Assembly (NCBI GenBank): GCA_001780275.1
Contig: MFGB01000005.1
Span: forward strand, 1 to 43,977
Reading direction: 5' to 3'
DNA: 43,977 nucleotides
From: Candidatus Falkowbacteria bacterium RIFOXYA2_FULL_47_19
Lineage (GTDB): Bacteria; Patescibacteriota; Patescibacteriia; Patescibacteriales; UBA12075
Positions 1 through 8,615 of the stretch are shown in pieces. Under the pieces are notes generated by a model. That model had not been told where the DNA came from and made no database searches. It was given only the letters and a program-made list of their open reading frames with translations. Numbering within the stretch: the first letter of the stretch is position 1; the number at the start of each line of letters is the position of its first letter. A program made the translations under genes and the position numbers.

Positions 1-3000
1 ATCACGGGCGGGAATACCGGTTTAAGTATTAGCGGCGCTCAAAACCCGGTCATTACCGATAACGCCATCAACACCGCTGATTGGCCCGTAAAAATAGACG
101 TCCGTTCCGGCTCAGTCAACTTAGACGCTAATACCTTTACCGGCGCCAAAAAAGGGATTTACGTGAACTACGGGAATATCGCAGCCGATACAACTTGGAC
201 CAATACAGTTTATCCCTATGTCATTACCGGCGTTTACCCCCATAATTATGCCGGCAGTGTCGCGATAAATAGCGGCGCTACCCTTACTTTAAACCCCGGC
301 GCGATACTAAAATTTGAACCAGGCGGCAATATCGCGGTCGGCCGCAAGCATTCGGCCGGCATAACGGACGACATCGGCACCCTCATCGCGGCGGGCACCG
401 AACAAAACAAAATAGTTTTTACCTCTATCCATGACGACCTATACGGCGGCGACACGATGAGCGACGGGAATGCCACCACCCCGACCATCCCCGGCCAAAC
501 CAGCCAAGACTATCTTTATTTTTCCGCCCTGAGCCGGAATAGCGTAGTAGATCATGCGGTCATCCGTTATCGCAACCGCCTTTACGCTAATACCCGCTCC
601 CTTACCGTTAAAAACACTCTTTTTGAAAAAAATAATGTCGGCGCCACGATCATCTCCGCCGATCCGGTATTTATCGGCAACGCTTTCAAAAACAACAGCT
701 ACGGCCTGACGGCCACCCAAGGCAACCCGATCATATTTTTTAACGAGTTCCAGAATAACGCCATCCAGAATATCTATATTGACCCCTCGGCCCATCCGAC
801 TCTCTCTTCGCCGGATACTTACAAATATACTTACGACAATAATACTCACCGGAACAAATTAGGGAATTACTGGAGCGATTATATCGGCGCGGACGCGGAC
901 AACGACGGCATCGGCGACACGGCTTACGTTATAGCGAACGGGCAGGATGATTTCCCGCTGATGGCGGGGATAAATAGTTATACAGAGATTTCAACTTCAA
1001 CGAGGAATCCGGTGATTATTGTGCCGGGGGTACCTGCCAGTTATTTGAATGACAGAAATACTACCAATGAAATCTGGCCGAGCATTGGACAGATGTTGCT
1101 GCCAGGAGATGACTCATATTTAAATCAGCTAATTTTGCCTCAGACCGGAATTCCTGACGAAAATAATATTGCGCCGGGAGATATTTTCAGGGAAATAAAT
1201 TTTTTAGGTTTTAGCTTTGATTTTTTTCAGGGTTTGATTACAGAATTAGAAAATCAGGGCTATGAGGAAAATAAAGATCTATTTGTTTTCCCGTATGACT
1301 GGCGTTTGGATATTTCCAAATTGGCCGGCCAGGATCCGATAGACACGAATAATCTACTGTATAAAATCGACAACATCAAGAGTTTGACCGGCGCCGACAA
1401 GGTAGATATAATCGCTCATTCCATGGGCGGTTTAGTGGCTAAAAAATATATCCAGCATTTCGGCACTTCGTCTGTTGATAAATTTATTGATATCGCCACG
1501 CCGCATTACGGCGCGCCTAAGGCGTTTAAGATATTGCAGTATGGGGATGATTTGGATATAAAATTTTTCATTTTAAACCCCGAAAGAATTCAAATAATCT
1601 CTCAAAATTTCCCCTCGATTTATCAGCTCCTGCCCAGCCAAAACTATTTCGTTCCCGGGAGTTTATATTACAATCACTATATCTATGACGCGCAAAGTCA
1701 ATATCCGGCCCTCGATTATGACCAGTCCATTGAATTCATGAAATTATCAGGGCGGAATTTCAACCTGCTGGATAACGCCGCCAATATTCACAATGATATT
1801 GATAATATAACCATACCCAATTCCTACAATATCGTCGGTTGCGGTATTCCCACTATTGGCATGATAAAAATCCAGAACAGAATTTCCATAGACGAAGATG
1901 ATTACAATATCTACCAGTTCAACGGCGACGGCACCGTGCCTCTCCGGAGCGCTCTCGGATTGAACGCGGACAAGACTTATTATACGGCCGCTACCGAGCA
2001 CGCTTATCTCCCTAGTATAAACGGAGTCAGGCAATTGGTAGTTTCCATATTGAATGGCAACGAGAATAATTTTAATTTTAACGAATTCAGTAATATGGGC
2101 ACCACCACTGATTTCTGTATATTCGCCGGTTCCCAGGTCAGCGTCCATTCGCCGGTTGAGCTCCATATCTATGATCAGGACAACAATCACGTCGGTCCGG
2201 ACGAGAACGGCGATATCGAGATGAATATTCCTGGCGTCAGCTACGATATTATCAACCATGACAAATTCGCGTTTTTACCCCTTGGAAAAGAATATCGGAT
2301 AGTAGGCTCTGCTACCGCCACCGGCACCATGAGCGCCCGTGTCCAAAAAGTGAATAACGGCAATTATGGAGAGTTGGCCTATTGGAGCGATATTAAGCTT
2401 GACAGCCCCTCGACCGTCGTAGAATACACGTTGGACAGCGCCCAGACAATAGAGAATATAGAAATAAAAAAAGATAGCGACGGGGACGGTGTATTCGAGG
2501 CGACCATAGAGCCGTCAGCGGTACTCGACGAGGCCGAAGCCCAAGATAATGATACACCCGCTACCGCCCTGAATATAGTCGGAGAGACTGTAGATGGCGA
2601 AGAAAATTCGTATTATTCACCGGTAACGATTAGCTTTACGGCCACCGATACCTTGTCTGGCGTTTTAAAAACCGAATACAGCGTTAACGGCACTTCCAGT
2701 TGGGAGGTTTATGACGAGAACAGCCAGCCGGTCATAGACGCCGAAGGCGAATACACGGTTTATTATTTTTCTACCGACAAAGCCGGCAACCGGGAAAATC
2801 TGAAATCAGAAACGTTTATTGTCTTTGAACCGGATTGCATTATATCGCTCAAAGATCTGGTCAATAGATTATATGAAGAGGGAGAAATAAAGAAAGAATC
2901 TGTTAAAAATATTCTGCTCCTAAAACTGAACATCATCGAAAAACTGATCGATAAATTTTTGGATCATAACAATGAATCATGTCAGAAACATGAACCGTGC

Positions 3001-3168
3001 AAAAAATTTAAACACAAAATCGACCAGGTAACTAAGATGATAATCAAGATGACCATAAATTTTGTTGAAAGAGAATTAAAATTATACGAACAGAAAGGAT
3101 GGATATCGGAAGTGGCTCATGGTATAATATTAGAGAAGATGAAATGTCTTAATAATTATTTAGATTAA
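1..3168 (+). CDS. Secreted NosD-like beta-helix / lipase-fold multidomain protein (5' end outside window)
   Basis: The frame is open from base 1 with no stop, so the N terminus lies outside the window; the GTG at 163 is only the first in-window start and is not preferred. Bases 1 to about 970 encode short Asn/Gly-rich beta-helix rungs ending in a NosD-type closing motif (GNYWSDY, then an Asp-rich DADNDGIGDT). About 1000-2090 is an alpha/beta hydrolase of the LCAT/lipase kind: lipase box AHSMGG with Ser codon 1420-1422, candidate Asp at 1927-1929 (GDGTVPL) and His at 1999-2001 (TEHAY). About 2560-2830 resembles OmpL47/Ig-like domains (FTATDTLSG ... STDKAGN), and the helical C terminus about 2840-3165 resembles a FIMAH domain. 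It probably hydrolyses an ester at or outside the cell surface; the substrate is unknown. The base composition looks AT-richer after about 1000, as in a mosaic gene. Confidence 0.8.
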   Translation: MTGGNTGLSISGAQNPVITDNAINTADWPVKIDVRSGSVNLDANTFTGAKKGIYVNYGNIAADTTWTNTVYPYVITGVYPHNYAGSVAINSGATLTLNPGAILKFEPGGNIAVGRKHSAGITDDIGTLIAAGTEQNKIVFTSIHDDLYGGDTMSDGNATTPTIPGQTSQDYLYFSALSRNSVVDHAVIRYRNRLYANTRSLTVKNTLFEKNNVGATIISADPVFIGNAFKNNSYGLTATQGNPIIFFNEFQNNAIQNIYIDPSAHPTLSSPDTYKYTYDNNTHRNKLGNYWSDYIGADADNDGIGDTAYVIANGQDDFPLMAGINSYTEISTSTRNPVIIVPGVPASYLNDRNTTNEIWPSIGQMLLPGDDSYLNQLILPQTGIPDENNIAPGDIFREINFLGFSFDFFQGLITELENQGYEENKDLFVFPYDWRLDISKLAGQDPIDTNNLLYKIDNIKSLTGADKVDIIAHSMGGLVAKKYIQHFGTSSVDKFIDIATPHYGAPKAFKILQYGDDLDIKFFILNPERIQIISQNFPSIYQLLPSQNYFVPGSLYYNHYIYDAQSQYPALDYDQSIEFMKLSGRNFNLLDNAANIHNDIDNITIPNSYNIVGCGIPTIGMIKIQNRISIDEDDYNIYQFNGDGTVPLRSALGLNADKTYYTAATEHAYLPSINGVRQLVVSILNGNENNFNFNEFSNMGTTTDFCIFAGSQVSVHSPVELHIYDQDNNHVGPDENGDIEMNIPGVSYDIINHDKFAFLPLGKEYRIVGSATATGTMSARVQKVNNGNYGELAYWSDIKLDSPSTVVEYTLDSAQTIENIEIKKDSDGDGVFEATIEPSAVLDEAEAQDNDTPATALNIVGETVDGEENSYYSPVTISFTATDTLSGVLKTEYSVNGTSSWEVYDENSQPVIDAEGEYTVYYFSTDKAGNRENLKSETFIVFEPDCIISLKDLVNRLYEEGEIKKESVKNILLLKLNIIEKLIDKFLDHNNESCQKHEPCKKFKHKIDQVTKMIIKMTINFVERELKLYEQKGWISEVAHGIILEKMKCLNNYLD

Positions 3169-3173
3169 AATTT

Positions 3174-3491
3174 ATGGAAAAAATCAAAAAAGAAATAATA
3201 AGCTATATCGTTTATTATTTCGTAATATTTTTTGTTGCACCCTTTATTGCGTTGGGGTCAGGATGGATAGTTAAAGATTTTGGCTGGTTTTTAATATATT
3301 CATTATTTATTTTCCCAACAACTTTTTTGTTCTGTTTATGGCTATACAGAAAAAACTTTAAGAATAAGACGGTGGCTTATAAAAAATTCTTGTTTGTAAT
3401 TTGGGGTGTTTTTTTGTTGACATATATAATTTCCGCATTATATATATATATATTAATAGGATCAATAATCGGTTCCGTTATCTTTTTTTAA
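3174..3491 (+). CDS. Small three-helix membrane protein, unknown function
   Basis: This 105-residue protein is almost entirely hydrophobic, with three predicted membrane segments at about residues 10-32, 36-57 and 70-104, and short Lys-rich loops (KNFKNKTVAYKK). It starts five bases after the preceding stop, so it is probably translated from the same message. A TGGTATAAT box at 3120-3128, inside the end of the upstream gene, could also give it its own promoter. It is AT-rich compared with its neighbours. I do not recognise a family. It could be an immunity or anchoring partner of the secreted hydrolase upstream, but only adjacency suggests this. Confidence 0.6.
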   Translation: MEKIKKEIISYIVYYFVIFFVAPFIALGSGWIVKDFGWFLIYSLFIFPTTFLFCLWLYRKNFKNKTVAYKKFLFVIWGVFLLTYIISALYIYILIGSIIGSVIFF

Positions 3492-3639
3492 TCAGTTAAA
3501 TTTAGGATATTAATTTAATGAATAAGACCAAAATCTGTCCCCCCATCAAATATCACATGATGCGTCTTACGCCCGTAGAAGCACTTAGGGCGGAATAAAA
3601 GTATTGTCGATTGACGATTTTTGATTGTCGATCTAATAA
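3492..3639. other. Intergenic AT-rich segment with short direct repeat
   Basis: No gene was found here. The segment holds a GC-richer island at about 3536-3598, which could encode only a 13-codon peptide (MMRLTPVEALRAE) and may be debris of a mobile or repeated element. ATTGTCGAT occurs twice in about 30 bases (near 3603-3632) just before the terminator of the leftward gene. Confidence 0.4.
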
Positions 3640-3645
3640 AAAAAG

Positions 3646-3666
3646 AACGGTGATTTTTTCACCGTT
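3646..3666 (-). terminator. Rho-independent terminator of the leftward coiled-coil gene
   Basis: An 8-bp inverted repeat (AACGGTGA / TCACCGTT) encloses a five-base T loop. Read on the minus strand the stem is followed by a run of T (complement of the A run at 3638-3644). It lies about 30 bases past the stop codon of the leftward gene at 3694. The plus strand also carries several T after the stem, so it may act in both directions. Confidence 0.7.
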
Positions 3667-3693
3667 TTATAATTTTAGCTACAAGCCGTATTG

Positions 3694-4098
3694 TTATAGG
3701 CTCCATTCGCTTATTTCGGCCAGTTTTGATTTTGCCTTTTTAAGCGCCTCTTCCAGCTTATTCAAAGCTTCTTCCTTTACCTTTAATGCTTCGTTAGCTT
3801 TTTTTTCCGCTTCGTAGGCTTTTCGCAATTCATATAAGGCGTTTTTAGCCTCAGCAATGGCTTCGTTGGCTAAATCAAAGTTCTTATTGGCAGACTCGAG
3901 TCCTAGTCTGTCGCCGAAAGCGGCTTTGTTTCTTTCTCTATCGAATTTTTCCCAGGCTTCATTAGCCCTTTTTCCGACTTCATTTATCCGGGAAAGATAT
4001 TCTTCCCCCCAAAACGGTGTCTGTTCGTCCCGAGCCCAACCCAGGGGGGCTAAAAGAAGCATAGAAAGAACAACAATGATCAATAATTGTCTATTCAC
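3694..4098 (-). CDS. Secreted coiled-coil protein with signal peptide
   Basis: I chose the GTG start at 4098 because an AAGGAG sequence lies six bases upstream; the frame extends 17 codons further, but that extension is Lys/Asn-rich and would sit before the signal peptide. The 134-residue product begins with a signal peptide (Arg, then LLIIVVLSMLLLAPLGWA). From about residue 45 to the end it is a long Ala/Glu/Lys-rich helix with heptad spacing, typical of a coiled coil. No catalytic motif is visible. It is divergent from the DUF4012 gene, has its own promoter and terminator, and is probably an envelope structural protein. The family is unrecognised. Confidence 0.7.
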   Translation of the reverse strand: MNRQLLIIVVLSMLLLAPLGWARDEQTPFWGEEYLSRINEVGKRANEAWEKFDRERNKAAFGDRLGLESANKNFDLANEAIAEAKNALYELRKAYEAEKKANEALKVKEEALNKLEEALKKAKSKLAEISEWSL

Positions 4099-4139
4099 GT
4101 TTTTCTCCTTTTCTTTGTTTTTTACGAAAATAATATTAT

Positions 4140-4168
4140 AGATTAGCACGATATATTATTTTTGTCAA
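4140..4168 (-). promoter_or_regulatory. Sigma-70-type promoter, leftward
   Basis: On the minus strand TTGACA (4168-4163) is followed by a 17-base spacer and TAATCT (4145-4140). The expected start is near 4133, giving a leader of about 35 bases to the GTG at 4098. Its -35 box lies on the same bases as the -35 box of the rightward promoter. A TATAAT just downstream (4140-4135) is an alternative -10, but its 22-base spacer is too long. Confidence 0.55.
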
Positions 4169-4190
4169 TAACGGTATTTTATGGTATAAT
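4162..4190 (+). promoter_or_regulatory. Sigma-70-type extended -10 promoter for DUF4012-mreB
   Basis: TTGTCA (4162-4167), a 17-base spacer and TATAAT (4185-4190), preceded by TGG (extended -10). The expected start is near 4197, about 28 bases before the ATG at 4225. It is back to back with the leftward promoter and shares the -35 bases. Confidence 0.75.
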
Positions 4191-4224
4191 CTGTTTATAA
4201 ATAATTTAATAATAAATTATTAGA

Positions 4225-6174
4225 ATGTTCAAACTTTCCAGATCAAATCACGTAAATTTCGCCTCTATATTCAAAAAAGGAAAGAATATCTTGAATGAAC
4301 TTCCGGCCGTAAAAAGCCGAAGGCGCTGGCAAAAAATCAATAATTTTCTTAAATATTTAAGTATCGCTCTGATCTTGCTGTGCGGAATTATTATAATATT
4401 TTTTTCCGTCCATTTCGTCAACGTTAATTTAATATTATCACGGTATTTAGCAGGCCATAAAAACGTCGTTAACGCGGTGTTGCTTTTAAGGAGCGGCGAC
4501 CACGAACAAGCTTTGCGCTTAGCTAAATTCGCGGCCAATGATTTTGGTGAAAGCCTGGATATAGCTGAAGAGTATTCCGATAATTACCTTGTTAAACGGA
4601 CAGGATTTTTTTCCGGGCAGTTAAACGATCTATTTTATTTATTGGGCGCCGGAGAGCTTATGGCGCAGGCGGTAGAAGGCGCGGCCGATTACCAGGCGAT
4701 TCTGGAAGAGGCCCTGGGCGACGAAAAGCTTTTCGGTACAGAGGCCGTTATAGAGAGAGCGGATATCCTCAAGCGTATACATTCGTTCGAGCCCGATTTG
4801 AACGGCATCAGGGCTAATATCGACTTAGCGCTTTCTAAATTGGATAAAATCGAATTTATCGGTATTCTTTGGCTGATTAGGGATAAAACGCCCGTTTTAG
4901 GGGAGCGGCTAAGAGAGATCAGGGATTATATCGATCGGGCCGCATTAGCTTCCGGCATTATACCGCCGCTTCTCGGCTATCCGGAAGAAGCAAGATATCT
5001 GTTGGTTTTCGAGGATACCGGCGAGCTTTGGCCCACCGGAGGGCGGATGAAGAATTTCGGCGTATTAAGGATAAAGAACGGCGAAATCATCGATTTAAAG
5101 ACGTATGGTGTTGAGGAGTTCAGCGCCCTGACGCATTCAGAGACCCCGATTTCGGCGCCCGAATCTTTAAAGTCCTACCGCCAGGACGGACCCTGGACGA
5201 TCAAGGACGCTAATTGGTCCCTCGACTGGCCTTCGGCCTCCGGCCAGATCATCGATTTTGTCGGAAATAATAAGTATTTGCGCGATCTTGGTTTTAATGG
5301 CGCGATAGCGGTTATGCCGCAGTTTTTATCAGACCTTCTGGTCCTCCACGGTCCGGTAAAAATAAATGATCGTGAATATGACAAAAGCGACGTGGCGCTT
5401 CTGTTCAACCGGGAAAATAGTTACGATATCGGGCCGCTTATCATGTCACTGAGGAAATCTATTGGAAACGGGTCTTTGGCCGAGATCAAGGAGGCTTATG
5501 ATATTACTATTGAAAATCTGGAGAAAAAAAATATCCTGGTTAATTTTTTTAAAGAGGAACTGGAGCAGGCGGTTGCGGGCAATAACTGGGCCGGCGCGAT
5601 CCAAAAAAACGCGTCTTCCGATTATTTGGCGGTCATAGACACGAATATGGGCGTTGTCAGCGACGAAGTCATGAACCGCGGCATCGATTACCGGGTGGAA
5701 GAGAGGGAAAAAGGCCTTTATGCCGACCTATATATAAATTACGCGCATAACGGGAGCGAAGGGGAGTATGAAGGCTTGGTTCAGGTTTTTGTGCCCCTGG
5801 GAAGCCGGTTTACGGAATTTACCGGTTTAGAGGACGGCACTATCGTTACCCGCCAGGAAAGCAACTCCTGCGGCGGCGGTTTTGATAAAATGGTGCTCGC
5901 CGGCCTTTTTCGGGTTAAGCCGGAGGAGATCAAACAAGTGCATCTTTCTTATAAATTGCCCAGTATGTTTGATTTGGAGCCGGGCGGCTATTATACCCTG
6001 CGGATACAAAAGCAACCGGGTAATGACACTAGACAATTAACGGTTGACGTAAACCTGCTTAATAAGGTAAAATCATATAAACCAACGGGTTATGATAGTT
6101 ATCGGGAAGGGGACGGCCGCATTAAGTGGCAAATGGATTTTGATGCCGACAGGATATTTTTTGTCGGTTTATAA
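4225..6174 (+). CDS. DUF4012 domain membrane-anchored protein
   Basis: The 649-residue protein has a basic cytoplasmic N terminus, one membrane segment at about residues 45-68 and a large extracellular part. The central motif (LLVFEDTGELWPTGGRMKNF, near residues 252-271, followed by a G-x-L/I-R-I strand) matches the core of DUF4012, a family frequent in Patescibacteria and some Actinobacteria and Chloroflexi. DUF4012 has no established biochemical role; it often lies near glycosyltransferases and cell-surface genes, as here. The next gene, mreB, starts 12 bases after the stop, so the two are probably co-transcribed and may work together in envelope assembly. The ATG has no clear Shine-Dalgarno sequence. 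Confidence 0.85.
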   Translation: MFKLSRSNHVNFASIFKKGKNILNELPAVKSRRRWQKINNFLKYLSIALILLCGIIIIFFSVHFVNVNLILSRYLAGHKNVVNAVLLLRSGDHEQALRLAKFAANDFGESLDIAEEYSDNYLVKRTGFFSGQLNDLFYLLGAGELMAQAVEGAADYQAILEEALGDEKLFGTEAVIERADILKRIHSFEPDLNGIRANIDLALSKLDKIEFIGILWLIRDKTPVLGERLREIRDYIDRAALASGIIPPLLGYPEEARYLLVFEDTGELWPTGGRMKNFGVLRIKNGEIIDLKTYGVEEFSALTHSETPISAPESLKSYRQDGPWTIKDANWSLDWPSASGQIIDFVGNNKYLRDLGFNGAIAVMPQFLSDLLVLHGPVKINDREYDKSDVALLFNRENSYDIGPLIMSLRKSIGNGSLAEIKEAYDITIENLEKKNILVNFFKEELEQAVAGNNWAGAIQKNASSDYLAVIDTNMGVVSDEVMNRGIDYRVEEREKGLYADLYINYAHNGSEGEYEGLVQVFVPLGSRFTEFTGLEDGTIVTRQESNSCGGGFDKMVLAGLFRVKPEEIKQVHLSYKLPSMFDLEPGGYYTLRIQKQPGNDTRQLTVDVNLLNKVKSYKPTGYDSYREGDGRIKWQMDFDADRIFFVGL

Positions 6175-6186
6175 TTACGCAATAAT

Positions 6187-7194
6187 ATGTTCATCAAGCG
6201 CATAGGCATCGATCTGGGAACAACCTATACTTTAGTTCATCTTCCGCGGCGCGGAATAGTCATTAACGAACCGAGCGTGGTAGCTATATCCATGGCCGAC
6301 AAGAAGATTCTGGCGGTCGGTAATGAGGCCAAGGACATGCTGGGCCGGACGCCGGATTCGATCATTGCCATCAAACCATTAAAGGATGGAGTGATAGCTG
6401 ATTATCGGATCACGGAAGCGATGCTCAGGTATTTTATCAATAAGGCCGTCGGCGGAGTACGCTTATTCCGGCCGGAGGTAATGGTTGCAGTACCGGCCGG
6501 CATTTCTTCAACCGAACGGCGCGCCGTCATCGACGCTACTATCGCCGCCGGAGCCAAAGCGGCTTACATCATCAAAGAACCGGTAGCGGCCGCGATCGGG
6601 GCCGATATTCCGATCGGTTCCGCGTCCGGCCATATGATAATAGATATTGGCGGCGGTACGGCCGAAATGGCTGTCATATCTTTGGGCGGGATCGTATCCT
6701 CGACTTCGGTACGGGTGGGCGGAAATAAATTTGATTCCGCTATCCTTGAATTTATCCGGCGGAAATACAACCTGGCGATCGGGGAGCGTACATCCGAAGA
6801 AGTTAAAATAAATATCGGATCGGCCCTTTTTCTGGAGAACAAATTAACCATGGAGATCCGCGGACGCGATATCCTGACCGGTCTTCCCCGGAGCATAACC
6901 GTTACTTCCAACGACGTAACCGAGGCCCTGCAGAACGAACTCGAAGCTATTATAAACGCGGCCAAAAGAGTCCTGCACGAAACTCCGCCCGAATTATCCG
7001 CCGATATCATGGATAAAGGCATTGTGCTTTCAGGCGGCAGCTCGCTTCTTCGGAATATTGACCAACTTCTTTCCCGCACTACCGGCGTACCGGTTTACGT
7101 GGCTGATGAAGCGCTTCTTTGCGTCGCCAAGGGAACAGGCATCGCGCTTGAGAATCTTGATAGCTACAAACGATCGATATTGGCGACTAAATGA
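6187..7194 (+). CDS. mreB: Rod-shape-determining actin homologue MreB
   Basis: At 335 residues the length is typical of MreB. The phosphate 1 loop (GIDLGTTYT) is at about residues 7-15, the conserved NEPSVVAI and IKPLKDGVIADY follow, phosphate 2 (IIDIGGGTAEMAVI) is near residue 157, and the adenosine motif (GIVLSGGSSLLRN) is near 278. MreB polymerises along the inner membrane and positions peptidoglycan synthesis in rod-shaped cells. Here it follows DUF4012 rather than preceding mreC/mreD, which are absent from the window, while ftsW, murG and mraY lie about 22 kb away. All nucleotide-binding motifs are intact, so I expect a functional protein. Confidence 0.96.
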   Translation: MFIKRIGIDLGTTYTLVHLPRRGIVINEPSVVAISMADKKILAVGNEAKDMLGRTPDSIIAIKPLKDGVIADYRITEAMLRYFINKAVGGVRLFRPEVMVAVPAGISSTERRAVIDATIAAGAKAAYIIKEPVAAAIGADIPIGSASGHMIIDIGGGTAEMAVISLGGIVSSTSVRVGGNKFDSAILEFIRRKYNLAIGERTSEEVKINIGSALFLENKLTMEIRGRDILTGLPRSITVTSNDVTEALQNELEAIINAAKRVLHETPPELSADIMDKGIVLSGGSSLLRNIDQLLSRTTGVPVYVADEALLCVAKGTGIALENLDSYKRSILATK

Positions 7195-7259
7195 TTTTCG
7201 ACTTAGTTTTTAATATCCCTAAAGCTATAAAATCAAAGTTTTAAGCTGCCGGTTATATT

Positions 7260-8546
7260 ATGGTTATAGGTATAGACGCCAGTCGCGCCAACCGTGAGCA
7301 CAAAAGCGGAGTTGAGTGGTACTCCTATTATTTGATCAGATGGTTGGCTAAGCTGGATAAAGACAACCAGTATATATTATATACGGACGCGCCGCTTCGG
7401 GGGGGGTTGTTGGATTTGCGCACCAAACAATATTATCCGGATCAAAACGGCGGCGAAGAGATTTACGACAGGAAGGGTTATCAGATCATAAAATCGCCCT
7501 TTAATAACTTCAAGGCCAAAATTTTAAAATGGCCCTTTAAGTATCTTTGGACTCAAGGCAGAATGTCGCTGGAAATGCTATTTTGCCGGCCGGATATTTT
7601 GTTCGTCCCGGCCCATACGCTGCCGGTCGTACATCCTGGAAAATCAATAGTTACCATTCATGATATCGGCTTTGAACGAGAGCGCCGCCTTTACCAAAAA
7701 GAAGAGATGGGTCCGGAAAGCACGCGGGCCCGCAAGTTGCTGAATATCTTCATAAAAATATTCACCCTAGGGAAATACCGGGCCGATACCATAGATTATT
7801 TCCGCTGGTCGACCGCTTACGCGCTAAAAAAAGCTATTAAGATAATTACCGTATCGAATTTTACTAAAAGAGAGCTTACAAGTTATTTTGGCGCTGATCC
7901 GGATAAGATAAAAGTCGTTTATAACGGATATAACAAGGAGGTATATCGAAAGATCGATGACGAGGGCGGTATTCGGAACGTTTTGGAAAAATACGGCATC
8001 GAGAGGCCGTATTTGCTTTATGTCGGGCGGATCGAAAGGAAAAAGAACATACCGACTTTGATCGAGGCATTTTCAATTTTAAAGGAAAATAAAGATATTA
8101 AACATAAATTGATATTGGTGGGCGACGCCAGTTACGGATACGACGAAACAAAATACATGATAAACGAATTTGATCTTAGCAACGAAGTGATAATGCCGGG
8201 TTGGCTTCCGGAGCTGGACATGCCCTATCTTTATAACGGCGCCGATGCTTTTATTTTTCCTTCTGTTTATGAGGGTTTCGGCATACCGCCGCTTCAGGCT
8301 ATAGCCTGCGGCATACCGGTAGCGGCCTCTAATTCATCCTCAATACCTGAGGTGGTGGGTAACGCGGCGCTTTTATTCAATCCTGACGATCCGTATGATA
8401 TGGCGGCCGTGTTTAAAAAAATAATAACCGATAAGAATATAAGAGAACTGCTCCTGATCGCGGGCGACGAACACATAAAAAATTTCAGCTGGGAAAAATG
8501 CGCCCGGGAAACCCTAAAAGAAATTACTGACATGAACTCCCGATAA
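7260..8546 (+). CDS. Family 4 glycosyltransferase (GT-B fold)
   Basis: The 428-residue protein has two Rossmann halves of the GT4 type: an N-terminal acceptor domain with a HDIGFE segment and a donor domain with LYVGRIERKKNIPTLIEAF and YEGFGIPPLQAIACG. The second position of the usual EX7E donor-binding motif is Gln instead of Glu (E-x7-Q), a change that should be checked before assuming normal activity. There is no membrane segment, so it is cytosolic or peripherally bound. It lies 65 bases after mreB, in the same direction, and may share that transcript. It probably transfers a sugar from a nucleotide donor to a lipid-linked or protein-linked glycan; donor and acceptor cannot be told. Confidence 0.88.
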   Translation: MVIGIDASRANREHKSGVEWYSYYLIRWLAKLDKDNQYILYTDAPLRGGLLDLRTKQYYPDQNGGEEIYDRKGYQIIKSPFNNFKAKILKWPFKYLWTQGRMSLEMLFCRPDILFVPAHTLPVVHPGKSIVTIHDIGFERERRLYQKEEMGPESTRARKLLNIFIKIFTLGKYRADTIDYFRWSTAYALKKAIKIITVSNFTKRELTSYFGADPDKIKVVYNGYNKEVYRKIDDEGGIRNVLEKYGIERPYLLYVGRIERKKNIPTLIEAFSILKENKDIKHKLILVGDASYGYDETKYMINEFDLSNEVIMPGWLPELDMPYLYNGADAFIFPSVYEGFGIPPLQAIACGIPVAASNSSSIPEVVGNAALLFNPDDPYDMAAVFKKIITDKNIRELLLIAGDEHIKNFSWEKCARETLKEITDMNSR

Positions 8547-8576
8547 TCATCCGGCAGATTTAATCTGATTTAGGTG

Positions 8577-8606
8577 TTGTGCTTTTTCCCTAATTTATGT
8601 TATAAT
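8577..8606 (+). promoter_or_regulatory. Extended -10 promoter of the S8 protease gene
   Basis: TTGTGC (8577-8582), an 18-base spacer and TATAAT (8601-8606) preceded by TGT. The expected transcription start is near 8613, within a few bases of the ATG at 8616, so the transcript would be leaderless or nearly so. This also argues against the in-frame start at 8574, which would lie upstream of the promoter. Confidence 0.65.
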
Positions 8607-8615
8607 AATGATGTT

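Noticed and set aside
439..849. Leftward 136-codon frame within the beta-helix protein
   Set aside because: It is a shadow of the repeated Asn/Gly codons on the other strand, with no start signal or recognisable domain.
3611..3817. Rightward 68-codon frame over the terminator and the coiled-coil gene
   Set aside because: It is antisense to the real gene and gives a Phe/Ser-rich shadow sequence.
4099..4149. N-terminal extension of the leftward coiled-coil protein
   Set aside because: An AAGGAG site sits correctly before GTG 4098, and the extension would place polar residues before the signal peptide and include the -10 region of the promoter.
8574..8615. Upstream ATG/TTG start of the S8 protease (14 extra codons)
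   Set aside because: The promoter -10 at 8601-8606 falls inside this extension, and the signal peptide begins properly only at 8616.
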